A stretch of 64,000 bases of DNA from the NCBI GenBank assembly GCA_013214025.1, contig JABSRN010000003.1, positions 62,001 through 126,000 on the forward strand, read 5' to 3'. Below, piece by piece: positions 35,843-44,280 of the stretch; the stretch's first letter is position 1; the number at the start of each line of letters is the position of its first letter. The DNA comes from Polyangiaceae bacterium (GTDB taxonomy: Bacteria; Myxococcota_A; Polyangia; Polyangiales; Polyangiaceae). The position numbers and the translations under genes are program-made. A model generated the notes under the pieces. It worked only from the letters and a program-made list of their open reading frames with translations. It did not search any database and was not told where the DNA came from.

Positions 35843-37186
35843 GTGCCCGCTTTGCCCCCCACCCGTCCCCCCACGCCACACCACGGGTTGGCGGTCGTTT
35901 CGGTCGCACTCGCCTGTTGCTTGGGCAGCGTCAGTCACGCGGGGGAGAGTCCTGCTGCGTCAGCCGACAAAATCACCGCGCGGGAAGCGGCGACCGAGGG
36001 TATTCGGCTGTATCGCGCTGGCCAGTTCCGCGCGGCCCTGGAACAGCTGGAACGCGCGCAGAAACACTACCAAGCGCCAGTTCACCACCTGTACATCGCG
36101 CGATCTCAAAAGCAGATCGGACAGTGGGTCGAAAGCTTTGAAAGCTATCAGGTTCTGCTCCGTTCTCCCCCGCAGGTTGATGCGCCAGCCCCCGTCGTCA
36201 ACGCCTTTCGGGATGGCAAGACTGAGCTCGAAGCCCTGAAGCTCGTGTTGCCGAGCATTCGGCTGCAGTTCAGCCCGCGCGATGCCGCCGTATCTGTGGC
36301 CATCGACGGAGTGGAGATCCCCGCGGATGTTGTCGGCACGAAGCGGGCGATCAACCCCGGTGCTCACTCTGTGCGAGTCACGGCGCCGGGTTACCAAGTC
36401 GCTGAGCAGTCGCTGATGATTGGTTCCGGAGAGAGCCAAACTCTTAGTTTGGTGCTGACGCCCGCCGTGGGGCCAAGCGCGGTGTCTCGGCATTCTGCAC
36501 CCCCGGTAGATCCGGAGACGAACCATCACGAAGACTACGGATTCTTGTTTGGGCTACGTCTGCACGGCGTCCTACCCGGTGGTGAAGTTTATCAAGACCT
36601 GCCCATGGGGGATTTTTTCCAAGCGGGCGCAGGCTTCGAGTTTCGCGCCGGGTTCCGCTTCATGCGTTATCTCACAGGCGTCGCGTACACCGGCGTCGCG
36701 GGATTGGGCGATGGCAGTCAAATCAACCATCAGCCCGCCTGGAGTGACGATTCGGTGGAGATCGGAGCGGTCTGGAGTGGACTGGGTGTGGTGTTCAGTA
36801 CTCCCCGGGACGAGTGGGGTGGTTTCGGCGAATTAGGCATGGCGAGTCGCTCCGTGTCGCTGAAGTTGGATGATGGTGCCGGATGCCGGGTCGACGTTTC
36901 GGGAACGGCAACCGATCTCCGTATCGGCGGGGGCGCACACTTGCCTATCAGCAAATCCCTACGGCTTACCCCTTACATGCTTTTGAGCTTGGGAGGTTTC
37001 AAGTCGCTGTCCGACGATAGCGATTGCGATTCGCCGTTTCGGCAGGGTGACAGCTCCGTCGAGAAGCTGCTGGGCGGTATCGATTCCAAGATCCAGGCGG
37101 ACGGATCGATCCCGTCAGATGATCAGAGTGGGCATCTTTTGTTTCTGTTCGGTCTGGGCGGAGAATATCTTTTCGGCGATTTCTGA
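35843..37186 (+). CDS. TPR/PEGA-domain envelope protein with barrel-like C-terminus
   Basis: 447 aa. Signal peptide (1-32), then tetratricopeptide-like helices (AATEGIRLYRAGQFRAALEQLERAQ, HHLYIARSQKQIGQWVESFE), a PEGA-like beta domain (about 140-215: VSVAIDGVEIP, GAHSVRVTAPGY) and an aromatic, strand-rich C-terminus of about 220 residues ending LGGEYLFGDF, consistent with an outer-membrane barrel. Start GTG at 35843. Function unknown; the architecture is common in Myxococcota. Convergent with the small lipoprotein at 37327, separated by a large inverted repeat. Confidence 0.75.
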   Translation: MPALPPTRPPTPHHGLAVVSVALACCLGSVSHAGESPAASADKITAREAATEGIRLYRAGQFRAALEQLERAQKHYQAPVHHLYIARSQKQIGQWVESFESYQVLLRSPPQVDAPAPVVNAFRDGKTELEALKLVLPSIRLQFSPRDAAVSVAIDGVEIPADVVGTKRAINPGAHSVRVTAPGYQVAEQSLMIGSGESQTLSLVLTPAVGPSAVSRHSAPPVDPETNHHEDYGFLFGLRLHGVLPGGEVYQDLPMGDFFQAGAGFEFRAGFRFMRYLTGVAYTGVAGLGDGSQINHQPAWSDDSVEIGAVWSGLGVVFSTPRDEWGGFGELGMASRSVSLKLDDGAGCRVDVSGTATDLRIGGGAHLPISKSLRLTPYMLLSLGGFKSLSDDSDCDSPFRQGDSSVEKLLGGIDSKIQADGSIPSDDQSGHLLFLFGLGGEYLFGDF

Positions 37187-37286
37187 TCGCGGTACGAGCA
37201 GGTACGCGAGAGCTCTCAGCGGATTCGCGAAAGCCTCAGCGGATTTCGACGAGAAGCCAGGCTCACTGCGCGGTATCGACCCGCGT

Positions 37287-37362
37287 GGCACTCCCCCGGG
37301 CGGCGGCAACGCTAGCCGCTATCTCGCTAACGGCCAGCGTTGCCGCCGCCCGGGGGAGTGCC
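37287..37362. repeat. perfect 27-bp inverted repeat with 22-nt loop
   Basis: Left arm 37287-37313 begins GGCACTCCCCCGGGCGG; right arm 37336-37362 is its exact reverse complement. The stop of the minus-strand lipoprotein gene (37327-37329) lies in the loop, and the right arm codes for its last residues (about DSGTPPGGGN). Very stable GC-rich stem; probable bidirectional terminator for the convergent pair, or a former mobile or palindromic element. Confidence 0.65.
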
Positions 37363-37626
37363 GCTGTCTTCTACCTGGCTGGCTCCCGTGTCGCTACGCG
37401 CGCTACCCCCGCTACCCCCGCTGCTAGTGCCGCCGCTGCTGGTGCCGCCGGTACTCGTACCACTAGCGGCTGTGCCGCCTGTGCCTCCACCGTCGGTAGT
37501 GCGCGGCGACGCATCTCCGTCGAGGAAACTATATTGGCTGTAGTCATTGGTGCACGCGCCCAACGCCAGGGCGACCCAGCTGAGAGCGACCACACCGAAC
37601 CCGATTCGAACGCTAATTCGTTTCAT
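37327..37626 (-). CDS. small Gly/Ser/Thr-rich lipoprotein
   Basis: 99 aa. Lipoprotein signal to LALGAC (Cys25). From residue 45 the protein is almost all Gly, Ser and Thr (TGGTAASGTSTGGTSSGG). No domain is recognisable; a short surface tail. Its ATG overlaps the stop of the upstream TPR gene by one base (TGATG), so it is translationally coupled. The C-terminal codons lie inside the large inverted repeat. Confidence 0.65.
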   Translation of the reverse strand: MKRISVRIGFGVVALSWVALALGACTNDYSQYSFLDGDASPRTTDGGGTGGTAASGTSTGGTSSGGTSSGGSGGSARSDTGASQVEDSGTPPGGGNAGR

Positions 37627-38684
37627 CAGAATTGCCCCCAGACGGAAACCGAGCGGGGCCCGAAGGCAATACTCGGCATGTCATGGTCTTTCGCTTTGTC
37701 CGACTTTGGATTGGTAGTTAGGCTTGCGCTAGCCGAGCCGTTGTGGCGGAACCAGAGCACGGTGGCCGTGCCGATGCCGATGAGACCGACACCGAGACCC
37801 ACGTTAGCGACGGTTTGGTACAAGCGACCGTCCTCCGCGTCTTCCCATTGATGGCCCTGACAACGCCTGCCGGGGCAGCTGCTTTCTAGGTCGTCGGATA
37901 CTTGATTGTTCATGTAGCCAAAGATTCCGAAGGTGGCGAGGCCCGCAACGCCGACTCCAGCGCTGATGTAGCTCAGGGTCTTGAGCTCCGCGTGAGGAGG
38001 GGTGTTGTCACTATTCGGTGCGGCGACCACGGTCTCGGCATTCGGCTTGGGTACCGACAGATGCGTCAAGGTTTCCGATCCTGCTTTCGCTTCGAAACTG
38101 ATTCGCGTTTCCCGGCCGTCATCCGTTCGGAGCGTGTAGGTGTGGGAGCCGGGACTGACGACCCGTGCCTTGCCCCAATCCGCCGACTCGATCGTTTCGT
38201 CGTCGAGTTGTAGTTCGACGCCGACGCTAGGTTTGACGATGGCGATTTTGGCTTTCAACTCATCGAACTCGTGATTCGCGGCTTCGAGCGTCTTGGCGTA
38301 TTTTTTCGCTATTTTGGCGGCGTCCGCTGCCTCATCGATGACCAGTAGCAACTCGGCGTGGGCTTCGAGCAGATCCCCCATCTTGATCTGCACGCGGGCG
38401 ATCATGAGGTGGGAGTTAGGGCTCGCCACGGCGTCGTAAGATGCGTGAAACCCCTTGAGGGCCTTCTCGTAGCGCTCGCCCTCGAAATCTTTCATCGCTG
38501 AGCGATAGTGTTTCTTGGCCTGGTTTTTTTGTTGGTAGGTCGCTTTCCCGACGGCCGCTCCGGCGGCCAAGGCGGGGGCGGGGCTGAGCAGGCAACAGCT
38601 CAAACTGACGGCGAGAAGAGCGCCCGCTAGACCGGGACTATACTTCCTAAGAGCCGGGGGCGTCATTCGTTCAATATCGGACAT
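37626..38684 (-). CDS. TPR/PEGA-like membrane protein
   Basis: 352 aa from the ATG at 38684 (a start at 38729 or 38666 is possible; none has a clear ribosome-binding site). Signal segment (about 13-40), tetratricopeptide-like helices with KKHYRSAMKDFEGERYEKALKGFHASYD, a PEGA-like beta region (VELQLDDETIE, PGSHTYTLRT), then two transmembrane helices near 235-255 and 285-310 and a short tail. Same overall plan as the gene at 35843, suggesting paralogues. Leads into the small lipoprotein gene by one-base overlap. Confidence 0.7.
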   Translation of the reverse strand: MSDIERMTPPALRKYSPGLAGALLAVSLSCCLLSPAPALAAGAAVGKATYQQKNQAKKHYRSAMKDFEGERYEKALKGFHASYDAVASPNSHLMIARVQIKMGDLLEAHAELLLVIDEAADAAKIAKKYAKTLEAANHEFDELKAKIAIVKPSVGVELQLDDETIESADWGKARVVSPGSHTYTLRTDDGRETRISFEAKAGSETLTHLSVPKPNAETVVAAPNSDNTPPHAELKTLSYISAGVGVAGLATFGIFGYMNNQVSDDLESSCPGRRCQGHQWEDAEDGRLYQTVANVGLGVGLIGIGTATVLWFRHNGSASASLTTNPKSDKAKDHDMPSIAFGPRSVSVWGQF

Positions 38685-38944
38685 GGGGGAGGGGCGCCGA
38701 CGGGTTGGGGAGCCGGCGCGAGAATCCAATCCTAATCCAGCTTGGTCGAGAGCGGGGCAGTAAGGGCAGGGGTGCCCGCCGATTCATCCGGCGAGGGCAG
38801 GAGGCTGGATTTGGGGAGTTTTGCCCTGGTTGGGCAGCCGCATGGGCTGGTCTTGAGCTAAGGGAGACGGCGCTTGAAGTTTACCCGACGTGAGGCACCA
38901 TGCCCCCGAGGTCCCGTCCAGCGGTCCTCGGGATAGGAAAGTTC

Positions 38945-40900
38945 ATGAAGTGTAGGCATTGGTTCGATACGTCCGTTCCCCGCGTCCGCAGCAGAAGGTC
39001 GGGGCGATGGCACTGGGTTTCCTTGAGCTGGGTTTCCTTGAGCTGGGCTTTGTTGGCTGTGCCGCTGGCTTGCTCCCCAGCGAAGCCAAGCGCGTCCCGC
39101 CCGCGCGAACCCGGCCCTACGAAGCCAGTTCCCGAGCCAGCGGCGGAGGCTGAGGCCCCCCAACCGACCCCGCCCCGGGATCCGCTTGTTCTTGTGGTGG
39201 CGCCGCCGCTGCTCTCGGCACTGGAAGCTGCTGGATACGATCTCGGCAGTACAGGATTTGGCGAGCCGGCGCGTCGAGCGGCCGAGCTCATGAAAAATGC
39301 TGACTACCAGCGAGTGCTCGCCACCATCGCCGAGGATCTCGGCGCGGACCGGGCTCGCGATCCCCATGCCGGCGTCGGAATGCGGTTCGCTCATCGTCAA
39401 TTTGACGTGAATTGGCTTTCGTCGCCCCACTCGCATTTCGAATTGGTAGCGGTCGTCAATCGCCTCGACCGCGAGGCCTTCGATTCTCGCTACTGCGGCG
39501 AGCTGCGATTTCTTTATCGCTTAGCCTACGACACCCGCGAACAAGCTGGTGGCGTTCGTTCTCGCTTGCCCATGACAGTGAACGTCGTGCACTGGATTCT
39601 GAAAGATTCCGGCTGCCAGACGGTTGTCCGGAAGCTGGCTTACCCAGGCGAGCTGGGCGACGCGTCACGGCAGTCGTGGCTGATGGGTCCAGACGGTCCC
39701 TTTGGCCAGAACCCGCTGGCGACGCAGCTGAAAGCCGTGGAGGTGAATTTTCAGAGCGTTCGTTGGCCGTCGACGGTGCGCCCGAACCTGGCGGGTCACG
39801 CGGAGTACACTTTGCGAGTGTTCGAGGCGGGTAGCTACGCGCCCGTGCCGCTGGAGAATACGCCCAACGAGGCGAAGCTCCGGGGAAATCCTGCTCTGGC
39901 GCGGGAGCTCGCCAAGTGGTTGTCCGAGCCCGAGCAGCTTCGAAAGATCGACCAAGGCGATATTCAGATCCCTACGGAGTATTTAGCCCACCGGGCGATA
40001 TCGGTGGCCCCCCACGGCTTGGCCCGATTGGGCAATCGCCCGTTCACCAGCGCCCTCGGAAAACGTTTTGCCAAGCTGGATGTCAGCGCGCCCATAGGCA
40101 AGCCCTACGAGACATTCACGAGCAGCCGCGGGGTCCTGCGTCGTTTGGATGGCCTCAGCTGTCAGGGCTGTCACCAGAGCCGTAGCATCGCCGGTTTTCA
40201 TCTGTTGGGCATCGACCCGGCGAGTCAGGCAGTGGACGCCATTCGAGTCCCCATGTCGGTGCACTTTCACGATGATTTGGATCGGCGGGCTCGCTATTTG
40301 AGAGCACGACTCGACGGCGAGACACCGCCGCGCATGCGGCCGCCAGCGGAGCGGGCCCACACAGAGGGTGCCGTGGGCGATCCCTGTGCGTTGCCAGACG
40401 CCGTGGATAACCAAAAATGGACCTGTGGCGACGGGCTGCGTTGTGAGCCTTATATGGACGACTTTTTTGGGATCTGCATCCCTGCGACAGGGCCGAGTTT
40501 TGGCGATCCCTGCGAGTTTGGCATTCCGAGCGCGAACCGGAATGTGCACCGAGACTACTCGCGATTGGATCGAAGCCTTCCCTGCGCGGACGCGGGTGTT
40601 TGTGAATCGAACGCCGTCGGATTTCCCGGGGGTATGTGCTCGGGGGCGTGCACTGATTTGCCCGTGGGAGCTGTCTGCGGAGAAATAGCCGAGCTCGGAC
40701 CGTTCAATCACTGTCTGGCATCGGGCGCACCGTTTCCCGAATGTATTACCGAGAAGACTCGACCGGGCGCCCTTCGAGCTTGCGATCCTCACCACCCGTG
40801 TCGGGAAGATTACATTTGTGCGCGGCTAGCGGACGGTGGCGGTGCCTGCCTGCCGCCCTACTTCTTGTTTCAGATGCGAGTGGACGGACACGCCCTGTGA
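38945..40900 (+). CDS. lipoprotein with c-type haem motif
   Basis: 651 aa. N-terminal signal with a tandem WVSLSWVSLSWALL stretch and a lipobox-like PLACSP near residue 42. A Pro/Ala/Glu-rich spacer precedes a 300-residue body without a recognised domain. One cytochrome c haem site CQGCH lies at 406-410 (LSCQGCHQSRS), followed by a Cys-rich C-terminus (CGDGLRCEPYMDDFFGICI, CADAGVCES, CSGACTDLPVGAVC) resembling EGF-like or disulfide modules. ATG at 38945 is preferred because AGGAAAGTTC sits directly upstream. Probable surface or periplasmic redox protein; no partner visible. Confidence 0.72.
   Translation: MKCRHWFDTSVPRVRSRRSGRWHWVSLSWVSLSWALLAVPLACSPAKPSASRPREPGPTKPVPEPAAEAEAPQPTPPRDPLVLVVAPPLLSALEAAGYDLGSTGFGEPARRAAELMKNADYQRVLATIAEDLGADRARDPHAGVGMRFAHRQFDVNWLSSPHSHFELVAVVNRLDREAFDSRYCGELRFLYRLAYDTREQAGGVRSRLPMTVNVVHWILKDSGCQTVVRKLAYPGELGDASRQSWLMGPDGPFGQNPLATQLKAVEVNFQSVRWPSTVRPNLAGHAEYTLRVFEAGSYAPVPLENTPNEAKLRGNPALARELAKWLSEPEQLRKIDQGDIQIPTEYLAHRAISVAPHGLARLGNRPFTSALGKRFAKLDVSAPIGKPYETFTSSRGVLRRLDGLSCQGCHQSRSIAGFHLLGIDPASQAVDAIRVPMSVHFHDDLDRRARYLRARLDGETPPRMRPPAERAHTEGAVGDPCALPDAVDNQKWTCGDGLRCEPYMDDFFGICIPATGPSFGDPCEFGIPSANRNVHRDYSRLDRSLPCADAGVCESNAVGFPGGMCSGACTDLPVGAVCGEIAELGPFNHCLASGAPFPECITEKTRPGALRACDPHHPCREDYICARLADGGGACLPPYFLFQMRVDGHAL
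39013..39042. repeat. 15-bp tandem duplication in a lipoprotein signal sequence
   Basis: Two exact copies of CTGGGTTTCCTTGAG, with a partial third; in frame, lengthening the hydrophobic core of the signal peptide (WVSLS repeated). Confidence 0.75.
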
Positions 40901-40930
40901 GCTACGAACGCCGCCGCGGCTGACGCAGGG

Positions 40931-42130
40931 TCAGGCGTTGCCAAAGTCGAGTTTAAGATTGTCGGCCATGTATCGTTTTATAAACCATTTCGACACTCCG
41001 GGGAGCATGACGGCGTTGGACAGCTTGTTGCGCGTCCATAGACTGAGTGGTGTCTTGGGCACGAAGGACTTGGCAAATCCCTCTGCCATGCGCTGCTTCC
41101 GTTCAATCTCGGGTCGCAGAGCGCTCTCGTATCGCACGAGGGATTCCGCTTGCCCGCCCCCGCTAGCGCCGTCGTCGCGAGCGAGCTCTTGAGCCAGTAT
41201 GTAGGCTCCCGCCATAGCGAGCGCCGCGCCTTGGCCCCCTACGAGTGACACGGACTGACAGGCATCCCCCACCAGGCCGATCCTACCCTGACTCCATTTC
41301 GGCATGCGGATCTGGCTCACCGCATCGAAGTAGTAGTCGTTGGCGGAGTCCATGTTTTCCAGCAACTCCGGACAGCGCCAGCCCAGGTCACCGAACTCGC
41401 GTCGCAGTAAAGCTTCAGGACCGCCGCAGGTTTCCACGTTCAGCTCTTCACTTTCGAAGAGAAAAAATGCGGCGCGGGTATTCTTTCCGACTGGGTATAT
41501 CGCTGCTTGTTTGCCAGGTACCGTGAACATGCGGATGCCATCCACCTCGCTCTGACTCCCGCGGTAGGTGAATGAAGCGGTGTAATAACCTAAGAAATGT
41601 TCCACGTCGGAGTCTTCGCCGAAACACAAGTTTCGGACGTGGGAGTGCAGTCCGTCCGCGCCGATGCAGAAGTCGAAGCCGAGAGATTTCCCATCGCTGA
41701 GCGTGGCTGTCACCCCAGCATCTGAGCCGTTCAAATTTTCGATTGACGTGTCAAATAGGATCTCGACGTTGTCTTTGACACGTCGGTACAACACGGCGGC
41801 GAGAGCGGAACGTAAGATGTTGTAGTGCCGAAAACTAACGGCCATGCGCAGACGGGGCACGTTGAATCCCCCGACTCGTTCGTCGGCTTCGTTCACGAAT
41901 GTGAGTTCGGCCATGTCGATGTGATGGGCCAGCAGCTCGTCGAGCAGCCCCATTTTTTCGGCGACGTCGAAACCCGCTCCCCAAAAGTCGATCATGTAGC
42001 CACCCCGGCGCAGAGCCGCGGCTTTCTCCACGACGGTGACGGCAAAGCCGCGTTGATGCAGCCAATACGCCAGGGTCAGCCCCGCGACTCCGGCTCCGGA
42101 TATCAGAACGCTGGTAGGGGGAGCCGACAT
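40931..42130 (-). CDS. FAD-dependent monooxygenase
   Basis: 399-aa flavoprotein aromatic hydroxylase type. N-terminal dinucleotide site ISGAGVAGLTLAYWLHQRG, the DG motif IGADGLHSHVR near 150, and the flavin-contacting GLVGDACQSVSLVGGQGAALAMAGA (GD motif). Similar proteins include TetX-like and polyketide monooxygenases. It hydroxylates a small aromatic or polyketide-like substrate with NAD(P)H and O2; substrate unknown. Soluble. The C-terminal extension (FIKRYMADNLKLDF) is basic and possibly membrane-interacting. Gene stands alone between oppositely oriented and same-strand genes. Confidence 0.88.
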   Translation of the reverse strand: MSAPPTSVLISGAGVAGLTLAYWLHQRGFAVTVVEKAAALRRGGYMIDFWGAGFDVAEKMGLLDELLAHHIDMAELTFVNEADERVGGFNVPRLRMAVSFRHYNILRSALAAVLYRRVKDNVEILFDTSIENLNGSDAGVTATLSDGKSLGFDFCIGADGLHSHVRNLCFGEDSDVEHFLGYYTASFTYRGSQSEVDGIRMFTVPGKQAAIYPVGKNTRAAFFLFESEELNVETCGGPEALLRREFGDLGWRCPELLENMDSANDYYFDAVSQIRMPKWSQGRIGLVGDACQSVSLVGGQGAALAMAGAYILAQELARDDGASGGGQAESLVRYESALRPEIERKQRMAEGFAKSFVPKTPLSLWTRNKLSNAVMLPGVSKWFIKRYMADNLKLDFGNA

Positions 42131-42205
42131 AGTGCGGCGAGCTTATACCACTTCTGGTCAAGAGGGGGGCGGCGCACTGGCGATGCCGTGGGCTCTCGCG
42201 ATGGC

Positions 42206-44071
42206 TTAGGCCGTTTTGGGTCGCGATGCTTGGTAGAAACAGACGATGATTCCAACCGCGGCGGCTGCGGTGAGGGCGGTGCTGACGCCATAGCTCATGC
42301 CGAGATTGGGCCCCTTGAGTCCGAGCACCGCGAGGCAGGCTAATGCGATGCCGACCAGCGACTCTCCGGCGATCACCCCCGAAGAAAACAGCACACCGCG
42401 TTCCAGAGCGGCATTGACCTGATCGGGGGAGCCGGCGCCCTGCTTCGACACCCGATTGGAGATCCGTTCGGCGATGAAGCCGCCGAGCAGGATTGGTGGC
42501 GCGAGGCCAAAGGGCAAGTACATGCCCACGGCGATGGGCATGATGTGGGCGCGAAATTGGCTGCCAGATTTCTTGAGGAACGAATCGCATATGAGCACCG
42601 CGATGCCAATCATCGCCCCCACGGCGAGCAGATCTTTGGGTAACTCTCCGTCGCCGAAGATCCCGCGCACCAGGTTCGCGAATAGGTTGGCTTGGGGTGC
42701 CGGCAGGTGCCGTCCTCCGATCCCTCCCTCGGTGCCGTGGTGCAGGAGGGTGAGCACGGGAGCCATCACCAAGGACGCGATGGCGACCCCGGCAATTTGC
42801 ATGATTTGTTGTTGTCGCGGTTGGGCGCCGACGATCTGACCTGTCTTGAGATCGTTGCAGACGTCCCCGGATGTACACGCGACGCAACACACGATGGCGG
42901 CGACGCCGAGGGTGGCGACCATGCCCTGCATTCCGGCAAACCCCAGTACACTCAGTACGCCGCCCGTAAACAATACGGCTGTGATCGTCATGCCGGAGAC
43001 CGGGCTGTTGGAGTTCCCGACGAGTCCGACGATGTAGCTGGCAACAGCGCTAAACAGGAAGCTCATGACGATGAGGCAGATGGTGGCGATGCCCGCGGCG
43101 ACGAGGGAGCCAGTGAAGCCCCAGTACAGCCAGGCACTGATCCACAGAGCCCCACCGCCGGCGGCCAAGATCGTAGAAGGCAAGATGTCCTCTCGGTCCC
43201 CTGGGTCTCCGGAATCGGCGTTGCGACCTCGCAATTCGCGGATGGCGGCTGCCAGGCCGCTGCGGACCGCGAAAATCGAATGCACGCCACCGACCACCAT
43301 GGCGCCGACTCCGACGTAGCGGATTTTGGTCGACCAGAGGCTCCACGCTTGCTCCAGCGCTGGGGTTCCGGGCTGGGCTTCCAACAGGGGAATGCCGATC
43401 AACCACGCCATGGCGCCGCCAATGAAAATGAGAATCGCGACGTTGAGTCGGACAATGAAGCCCACCGCCACCAACATCGGGGAGACGTCGCCGCCAAGAT
43501 ACACCACTCGAGCTCCGAGCCAGGTGGCGCCTTCTAGAGAGTGTGCGATCGCGTGCAGCCAGCCTCCGAGGATCTTGATCAAGGCGCCCAGTCCCGCGCC
43601 GCTGAGCAAGCCTTTGACTGCGACTCGAGAGTCTGTGCTGTCGCCGGCCCTGAGCACCGCCGCGCACGCGACCCCCTCGGGATAGGGTAGCTCTTCGTTG
43701 CCGACGATGAAGACGCGGCGCATGGGGATCATGAGCAGAACGCCTAGGAGTCCGCCGGCGAAGGCGATGAGCGTGACCGTCTGGTAGTCGAACTCGGTCC
43801 AAAATCCGATCATCACGAGGGCCGGCATCGTGAAGATGATGCCAGCAGCCAGGGATTCACCGGCTGAGGCTGCGGTCTGGACTTGGTTGGCTTCCAGAAT
43901 ATTCGACGATCCAAACAGACCCCGAAGCACCACCAGAGCCATGACTGCCGCCGGAATAGAGGCGGAAACGGTCATGCCCGCGGTCAGGCCAACGTAGACA
44001 TTGGCCGCGCCCATCACGACGGCGAGGACCAAGCCCAGCAGAAGCGTGCGGAGATTGAGCTCGGAGGGCAT
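42206..44071 (-). CDS. OPT-family oligopeptide/metal-chelate transporter
   Basis: 621 aa with about 14-16 hydrophobic helices. Diagnostic segments include NVYVGLTAGMTVSASIPAAVMAL near the start, EELPYPEGVACAAVLRAGD, GNSNSPVSGMTITAVL and GGFIAERISN. OPT proteins import peptides or metal-siderophore complexes across the inner membrane. Faces the oligopeptide ABC operon (44281 onward) head to head across a 209-bp region, suggesting a shared peptide-uptake locus. Ligand not determined. Confidence 0.93.
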   Translation of the reverse strand: MPSELNLRTLLLGLVLAVVMGAANVYVGLTAGMTVSASIPAAVMALVVLRGLFGSSNILEANQVQTAASAGESLAAGIIFTMPALVMIGFWTEFDYQTVTLIAFAGGLLGVLLMIPMRRVFIVGNEELPYPEGVACAAVLRAGDSTDSRVAVKGLLSGAGLGALIKILGGWLHAIAHSLEGATWLGARVVYLGGDVSPMLVAVGFIVRLNVAILIFIGGAMAWLIGIPLLEAQPGTPALEQAWSLWSTKIRYVGVGAMVVGGVHSIFAVRSGLAAAIRELRGRNADSGDPGDREDILPSTILAAGGGALWISAWLYWGFTGSLVAAGIATICLIVMSFLFSAVASYIVGLVGNSNSPVSGMTITAVLFTGGVLSVLGFAGMQGMVATLGVAAIVCCVACTSGDVCNDLKTGQIVGAQPRQQQIMQIAGVAIASLVMAPVLTLLHHGTEGGIGGRHLPAPQANLFANLVRGIFGDGELPKDLLAVGAMIGIAVLICDSFLKKSGSQFRAHIMPIAVGMYLPFGLAPPILLGGFIAERISNRVSKQGAGSPDQVNAALERGVLFSSGVIAGESLVGIALACLAVLGLKGPNLGMSYGVSTALTAAAAVGIIVCFYQASRPKTA

Positions 44072-44280
44072 GGCGGCTCGAACCTACTCGGTTGGCGGCT
44101 GGGCGTCTGCCCGCACCCTAGGCAGCGAACCGACCATGCGGACCGTCGTCCGGAACTGCCGAGATCCTTGGCCCCGGTTGCCCGTTTATTGCGTATTCTC
44201 CAGCCGGCATGGCGCGCCTAGCGGAATCCCTCACCACCGGTAGCGGCTCTGGCAGCGACTTGAGCCGGCGCTGCCAGGCT

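Noticed and set aside
42692-43537. Frame antisense to the OPT transporter
   Set aside because: Polar, His/Asp-rich composition produced by the complement of membrane helices; no RBS.
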